From Desulfobacterales bacterium (GTDB lineage Bacteria > Desulfobacterota > Desulfobacteria > Desulfobacterales > C00003060): DNA of 6,470 nt. Location of the stretch: positions 1 through 6,470 of the forward strand of contig JAUWXJ010000131.1 in the NCBI GenBank assembly GCA_030616425.1, in the 5' to 3' direction. This document shows, one piece after another, positions 1 through 3,536 of this stretch (position 1 is its first letter; each line of letters starts with the position of its first letter). Below the pieces are notes generated by a model. The model ran no database searches, had not been told where the DNA came from, and saw only the letters and a list, made by a program, of their open reading frames with translations. The position numbers and the translations under genes are program-made.

Positions 1-153
1 TTGTTCTAGAATCGCGTAGTTTGCCTGCTGCCAATCGATGTCTGACAAGGGATCAGGCCCTACACGAGGCCCCTTGCTGAAAAGCCCACAGCAAATCAGG
101 TCAAGGAGGGTTTTCTCCTGATTTGTGGTCTGTTGAGAAAAAAAATATTTCAT
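1..153 (-). CDS. 5' part of a minus-strand gene, possibly a polysaccharide-locus nucleotidyltransferase-like protein (partial)
   Basis: An open frame of 51 codons runs from an ATG at 153-151 to the left edge without a stop. It begins MKYFFSQQTTNQEKTLLDL and reaches SDIDWQQANYAILEQ at the edge. An exceptionally good Shine-Dalgarno (AAGGAGG, complement of 157-163) lies upstream with a tight 3-nt spacer, which supports a real start. The pattern of a leucine-rich first helix (LLDLICCGLF) followed by a short linker and an 'IDWQQANYAI' segment resembles the N-terminus of the uncharacterised nucleotidyltransferase family (NTP_transf_5-like) often seen in polysaccharide loci, where 'LDWxxLLxLAxxH' is common. 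Only the N-terminus is visible and no catalytic motif is present, so the function is a guess. The gene is divergent from the export operon. Its SD can be masked by its own codons 15-19. Confidence 0.6.
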   Translation of the reverse strand, partial: MKYFFSQQTTNQEKTLLDLICCGLFSKGPRVGPDPLSDIDWQQANYAILEQ

Positions 154-169
154 GATCCTCCTTGACCTG
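97..169 (-). repeat. Perfect 13-bp inverted repeat covering the SD and early codons of the minus-strand gene
   Basis: The plus strand carries CAGGTCAAGGAGG at 97-109 and its exact complement CCTCCTTGACCTG at 157-169, separated by 47 bases. In the minus-strand transcript the upstream arm contains the whole SD, and the downstream arm lies within codons 15-19 (TLLDL). The start codon sits in the loop. Pairing stops at both ends with mismatches. If folded, the stem would hide the ribosome-binding site. The repeat is seen directly; a regulatory role is inference. Confidence 0.55.
157..163 (-). promoter_or_regulatory. Shine-Dalgarno of the minus-strand gene
   Basis: The minus strand reads AAGGAGG here, seven bases of the ideal anti-16S complement, followed by ATC and the ATG at 153-151. 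The spacer is shorter than usual. It decides the start of the left-edge gene and lies inside one arm of a perfect 13-bp inverted repeat (97-109 / 157-169). Confidence 0.6.
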
Positions 170-205
170 TTGTGGTCCAAGCAATCCTTTGCATGTGTAG
201 TAGTG

Positions 206-405
206 GTTTCAAAACCCTTTTCCTCGTTTGGTTTGACCATTTTCGAAAGTTCTAAGTTCGCTTCGCTAAAATTGGAGCACGTAGTGAAGCCATGCGCTAA
301 CTCTCCCGCTGTCGCGGGATCAAACAGTTCCAATTTTTACGCTTCGCTTCACTAAGAACTTTTAGCCAAAATGGTCAGAATGGGCTCGCTAAAGGGTTTT
401 GAAAC
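206..405. repeat. 200-bp imperfect inverted-repeat element (MITE-like or long hairpin)
   Basis: The ends are a perfect 15-bp inverted repeat, GTTTCAAAACCCTTT at 206-220 and its complement at 391-405. Further matching blocks lie inward: TGACCATTTT (234-243) with 368-377, AAAGTTCT (246-253) with 355-362, AAAATTGGA (268-276) with 329-337, TAGTGAAGC (282-290) with 346-354, and a central hairpin TCCCGC-TGTC-GCGGGA (304-319). The last two outer block pairs swap order in the right arm, so folding would be branched or partly alternative. The direct repeat CGCTTCGCT occurs at 259-267 and 340-348. No transposase or clear target-site duplication is visible (flanks GTG and GGG). Most likely a non-autonomous mobile or repetitive palindromic element between the divergent genes. 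It contains no convincing gene. Confidence 0.6.
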
Positions 406-449
406 GGGCGCTAGCTATCAGAAATCAGGGCTGAATGTGTATGCTATCT

Positions 450-488
450 TCATATCCGATTCAGGTAAGAAGTCAAGGATATGACTTC
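450..488. repeat. Two overlapping short inverted repeats upstream of the export operon
   Basis: TCATATCC (450-457) is the complement of GGATATGA (477-484). GAAGTCA (469-475) is the complement of TGACTTC (482-488) across a 6-base loop. The two structures share bases 482-484 and cannot form together. They lie about 80 bases upstream of the candidate promoter, so they are more likely protein-binding dyads than an RNA switch in the operon leader, unless transcription starts further upstream. No factor can be named. Confidence 0.3.
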
Positions 489-660
489 CACACAATATAC
501 AATTCCATATAATTCGCTATAAATGATATAAAATTAAATCAAAATGCATTTTTTTTAAATAAATGCTTGACAATATAGTCCTATTTATATAAAAAAATGC
601 AAATGCCTATTATATTGATAAAAAACATCCAAAAATTATATCATATATAAATAAAGATAG
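481..660. promoter_or_regulatory. AT-rich regulatory region upstream of the export operon
   Basis: By hand count 35 of 180 bases are G or C (about 19%), much lower than the coding DNA on either side. It contains a perfect 12-bp palindrome AAAATGCATTTT (541-552), four copies of AAATGC (542-547, 561-566, 595-600, 601-606), and the promoter-like elements listed separately. No open frame in it looks coding. Such AT-rich regions upstream of surface-polysaccharide genes are often curved or bound by silencing proteins; that role is inferred here. Confidence 0.5.
567..593 (+). promoter_or_regulatory. Candidate sigma-70-type promoter of the export operon
   Basis: A perfect -35 consensus TTGACA (567-572) is followed after 15 bases by TATAAA (588-593). 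The spacer is shorter than the preferred 17 bases. A second, weaker pair is TTGATA (615-620) and TATATC (637-642) with 16 bases between. In such AT-rich DNA -10-like hexamers are common, so TTGACA is the only strong element. The start of transcription would be about 90 bases before the ATG of the HTH gene. Confidence 0.35.
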
Positions 661-690
661 GATAGAAGGGAGAAAGGAACCCGATCAGAA

Positions 691-918
691 ATGAAGCCTG
701 CCGAGTTGATGACGATCAAAGACGCAAGTCAATATCTGGGGATTAAACCGCCCACCCTTTACAAGTACGTGAAGGCTAAGGTAATCCCCGCGTTTAAGAT
801 CGGAAATATGTGGCGCATCAAGAGGTCAGTCTTGGAAGATTGGTTGGAGCGTAAAGTCCGTCAATCAGAGACAGAGGCCTTGGAGCGGGAGACCGGCCAG
901 GGTTATCTATTTAAGTAA
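691..918 (+). CDS. Small excisionase/MerR-like winged-helix DNA-binding protein
   Basis: This 75-residue protein is almost entirely one DNA-binding domain of the excisionase family (HTH_17 type). Helix 1 is about residues 9-18 (IKDASQYLGI), the recognition helix about 19-30 (KPPTLYKYVKAK), and the wing is marked by the typical 'IPAFKIGNMWRIKRSVLEDWL' pattern at 32-52, where the FKIG, WRI and final hydrophobic helix match the family. A short charged tail follows (53-75). Purine-rich AAAGGA (673-678) lies 12 bases before the ATG; an in-frame ATG at 709 has no better site. It ends 18 bases before the exporter gene, in the same direction, and is preceded by an AT-rich region with repeats. It is most likely a transcriptional regulator of this operon rather than a phage excisionase, since no integrase is present. 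Its target and effector cannot be read from the sequence. Confidence 0.88.
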   Translation: MKPAELMTIKDASQYLGIKPPTLYKYVKAKVIPAFKIGNMWRIKRSVLEDWLERKVRQSETEALERETGQGYLFK

Positions 919-923
919 CCATC

Positions 924-930
924 AGGGGGA
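924..930 (+). promoter_or_regulatory. Ribosome-binding site of the exporter gene
   Basis: AGGGGGA lies six bases before the ATG at 937. Another ATG at 932 is out of frame and too close to the site. The chosen start gives a complete lipoprotein signal peptide directly at the N-terminus. Confidence 0.6.
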
Positions 931-936
931 TATGTT

Positions 937-3531
937 ATGTCAAGAAAGCCACTATCCCTGACAGTTGCTGCGTTATGTTTACTTGCAGCCTGCACAACGA
1001 CACCTGATCAAAAGAAATCGTACCACCAGGTGATGTGGTCTCGGGAGTGCGGTCCAGCTGCTTCAGGACATTTCAGGAGTCTATCTGTAGCCGATTTCAA
1101 CAATGACGGGAACCTGGACCTTGCAGCTGGTGTCTCCCTGCCCACGCCCGGCAGTATTTCAGTCTGGATGGGCGATGGCCGTGGGAACTGGCTCGAATAC
1201 TGTTGGGTAGCGGTCAAGGGGGATATACGCTCCATTGCGGCAGGAGACATAGACAACGATGGATTAACTGATATCGTCTTTAGCAGTTGGGGCAACACCA
1301 ACGGGGTTCGCGTCTACTTGAATAAGGGGGAAAACCGCTGGGATAAGGGTGAGCCTCCCACAATAAAAGGCCATTATGAAGGGGTAGTGCTCGTTGATGT
1401 GGATAAGGATGGACATCTGGATGTTGTTGCAGCCGACAGTACCTCTGACATAGAAGGAGGGGTTAAGGTTTGGATCAACGACGGCAAGGGGCATTGGCAA
1501 GAAGAGGTCGGTCCAATCCGTTCAGGAACATTCAGGGACGTGGTGGGGGCAGACCTTAACCATGATGGCTATCCAGATATAGCAGGTTCGGGCTGGGGAC
1601 CCTATGGTGCGATTTCTGTCTGGCTGGGGAGCCGAACCACCAACTGGCAGGATGTGTTCAAAACGGAAAGAGGAGACTATTGGGGGATCGGGGCCGCAGA
1701 CCTGAACCTTGATGGGAACCTAGATCTGGTGGCTTGTTGCTATCATGGCGGCCTTGAGATCTGGTACGGGGATGGTACCGGCCGCTTCACGAGGTCCGAT
1801 GCCCTTGCAAGTGAAAAAGGGAGATTCTGGGACTTGGTCTTGAAGGACATGGACAGGGACGGGCGTGTTGACATCGTTGCCACCTCATTCGGGAATTCCG
1901 GAGTCAGACTATGGATGAACAAAGGGAGTGACAGGTGGGAGGCGGTTACTGGGTGGCTCCCGGAGCGATATACCTACTACCAGCCCGTCACAGGTGATTT
2001 CAATAGTGACGGGAAGCCAGACATAGCTGCCGCCCACTACTCAGAAGGGATACATGTATGGCTCCAGGGTGTGTCCGGTCCAAAGCCTCCAGGGGTGAAG
2101 GCTCCAGAGGAACCGAAAAAGAGAGCCGAGGAACCAGAAAAAGAGGTCGAGACAAGAGAAGAGGTTTTTACCGTATATTTTGATAGTGGTAAGGCAGACA
2201 TCCGTATGGAGGCTGTTCCTGCGCTTGAAAATGCCGTGGAAATTCTCAAGGCGAACGAAGCTGCCACCGCGGTCTTAGAGGGATATGCAGATCTCAGGGG
2301 TATTCGTACCAAGAAGTTTCCAGACAACCGGGCTTTATCTGAAGCGCGGGCCCGGAGCACAAAACAGTATCTGCTTGATCGCGGTATTGCCGAGGAGAGG
2401 CTGACTACTAGGGCCTTTGGCAATGGCCATCCCGCGACAGAGAGCAAAACCGACAAAGAGCTTCAGCTCAACCGGCGTTTGGACATCAGGATAACCATTC
2501 CCGTTGTTCTGGAAAAGCCGGTGGCTGAGGCTATGAAGGTAAAGAGAGCGGCTCCGGATAGGGTACTCGAAAGCTTAAGGGGGGTAACAAAAAACCAGGT
2601 CTTTACCGAGGAAGCAGGCTTTCCAGAATACATAATAGGGGAAGGTGATAGCCTAGAGATTAGTCTCTGGGAGGGTATCCAGGAATTAAAGACTCGTGTT
2701 ATGGTAAAACCAGCCGGCACCATCTCCTTTACTTATCTGAAGAATATCCAGGTGTCCGGGTTGACACCGAGTATGCTTGAGAGGCTAGTTATCGAGAAAC
2801 TAAAAGGATTGGTTCGCGATCCACGCGTGGATGTCCGGGTAGTGGAGTATAGGAGTAAAAAGGCGTCGATCTTTGGTGAGGTTCAACCCCTTCAGAGACA
2901 GCCCACCGGTCCAGGCACCTATATACTTTATGGCAAAGAATATATACTTGACTTTCTGTCACGGGTAGGCGGGCCTACAAAGTCAGCTGACCTAAAGGAG
3001 GTGGAGGTCATCCGACAGGGGAGGACCTATGAGGTGAATCTAGATAAGGCCATGTTTGAGGCTGATCTTTCGCAAAACATTGTCTTGGATCATGGAGACG
3101 TGGTCTTTATTCCGTCTGTAAGGGATATTACAGCCAAGGTATACATATTTGGCGAGGTGCGAAAACCTGGCCTGATACCGTTTAGGGCAAAGCTCAATAT
3201 CTTGGATGCGGTTGCCAGGGCCGGCGGTTTTACAGACTTTGCAGTGAGAAACAGCACTAAAGTAATCCGGGGCGACATTACCAGACCTGAGATACTCTCT
3301 TCGGACATGCAAAAGCTGATGGAAAAAGGGGACCCCACCCAGAACATTATCTTGGCAAACAACGATATCGTATTTGTTCCCAGGACGTTCATCGGAGATC
3401 TGAATCATTTCGTGCGTCAGATTCAACCCATCTGGACTATGCTGTTCTGGCCGGCAGCCATCCGTGACGCATACTTTGAGAAGACGACAAGTTTGCGCTT
3501 TGACATAGGCGCGGCTTATGGAGTTGACTAA
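937..3531 (+). CDS. Composite outer-membrane polysaccharide exporter: lipoprotein with FG-GAP/VCBS propeller, OmpA-like and Wza-like (Poly_export/SLBB) domains
   Basis: This 864-residue lipoprotein joins three modules. The signal peptide ends in the lipobox LAAC with lipidated Cys19. Residues about 45-380 form seven repeats of about 50 residues, each with a calcium-type DxNxDGxxD loop starting at D53, D104, D154, D206, D255, D304 and D354, which predicts a seven-bladed integrin-like propeller. A charged Pro/Glu/Lys linker (about 381-408) leads to an OmpA-like peptidoglycan-binding domain (about 409-526) with the expected Asp452 (GYADLRG), N464xxLSxxR471A motif and C-terminal NRRLDI. The last part is Wza-like: a Poly_export domain (about 565-642, YIIGEGDSLEISLW), two SLBB domains (643-725, IFGEV; 733-816, IFGEVRKPG), and an amphipathic helix (about 822-843, VRQIQPIWTMLFWPAAIRD) comparable to the Wza outer-membrane helix. 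Ordinary Wza proteins are about 380 residues, so roughly 560 residues are extra. The kinase gene follows after two bases. Role: export channel for a surface polysaccharide, probably anchored to the cell wall. What the propeller binds is unknown. Confidence 0.93.
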   Translation: MSRKPLSLTVAALCLLAACTTTPDQKKSYHQVMWSRECGPAASGHFRSLSVADFNNDGNLDLAAGVSLPTPGSISVWMGDGRGNWLEYCWVAVKGDIRSIAAGDIDNDGLTDIVFSSWGNTNGVRVYLNKGENRWDKGEPPTIKGHYEGVVLVDVDKDGHLDVVAADSTSDIEGGVKVWINDGKGHWQEEVGPIRSGTFRDVVGADLNHDGYPDIAGSGWGPYGAISVWLGSRTTNWQDVFKTERGDYWGIGAADLNLDGNLDLVACCYHGGLEIWYGDGTGRFTRSDALASEKGRFWDLVLKDMDRDGRVDIVATSFGNSGVRLWMNKGSDRWEAVTGWLPERYTYYQPVTGDFNSDGKPDIAAAHYSEGIHVWLQGVSGPKPPGVKAPEEPKKRAEEPEKEVETREEVFTVYFDSGKADIRMEAVPALENAVEILKANEAATAVLEGYADLRGIRTKKFPDNRALSEARARSTKQYLLDRGIAEERLTTRAFGNGHPATESKTDKELQLNRRLDIRITIPVVLEKPVAEAMKVKRAAPDRVLESLRGVTKNQVFTEEAGFPEYIIGEGDSLEISLWEGIQELKTRVMVKPAGTISFTYLKNIQVSGLTPSMLERLVIEKLKGLVRDPRVDVRVVEYRSKKASIFGEVQPLQRQPTGPGTYILYGKEYILDFLSRVGGPTKSADLKEVEVIRQGRTYEVNLDKAMFEADLSQNIVLDHGDVVFIPSVRDITAKVYIFGEVRKPGLIPFRAKLNILDAVARAGGFTDFAVRNSTKVIRGDITRPEILSSDMQKLMEKGDPTQNIILANNDIVFVPRTFIGDLNHFVRQIQPIWTMLFWPAAIRDAYFEKTTSLRFDIGAAYGVD

Positions 3532-3536
3532 AATTG
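3520..3536 (+). promoter_or_regulatory. Internal RBS and TTG start of the kinase gene, coupled to the exporter stop
   Basis: GGAG (3520-3523) lies inside the last codons of the exporter, ten bases before TTG at 3534-3536. An in-frame TGA at 3525-3527 rules out any earlier start. The next in-frame TTG (3600) would remove the cytoplasmic N-terminus and cut into the first membrane helix. The exporter stop TAA (3529-3531) and this start are two bases apart, so translation is probably coupled. Confidence 0.6.

Noticed and set aside
304..338. Rho-independent terminator (TCCCGC/GCGGGA hairpin with downstream T run)
   Set aside because: The T run starts 14 bases after the stem rather than immediately, no plus-strand gene ends before it, and it is better explained as the centre of the larger inverted repeat.
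152..355. Plus-strand open frame of 67 codons
   Set aside because: It runs antisense over the start and SD of the better-supported minus-strand gene and through the inverted-repeat element. It has no RBS, and the protein has no recognisable pattern.
206..405. Integron attC recombination site
   Set aside because: The palindrome is the right general size, but clear GTTRRRY and RYYYAAC core sites at the ends are not present and there is no cassette gene or integrase.
1069..2076. DNA-level tandem repeat in the exporter gene
   Set aside because: The seven repeats are clear only in the protein; the bases have diverged widely, so this is an old protein repeat and not a recent DNA duplication.
2037..2456. 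Minus-strand open frame of 139 codons opposite the exporter linker and OmpA region
   Set aside because: The plus-strand frame has clear domain motifs across the whole stretch; the antisense product is a low-complexity Ser/Ala-rich shadow.
3040..3426. Minus-strand open frame of 128 codons opposite the SLBB region
   Set aside because: It lies fully inside the well-supported Wza-like part of the exporter, and no family pattern or RBS was seen.
3518..3520. ATG as alternative start for the kinase gene
   Set aside because: It is out of frame with the kinase, and an in-frame TGA at 3525-3527 excludes any upstream start.
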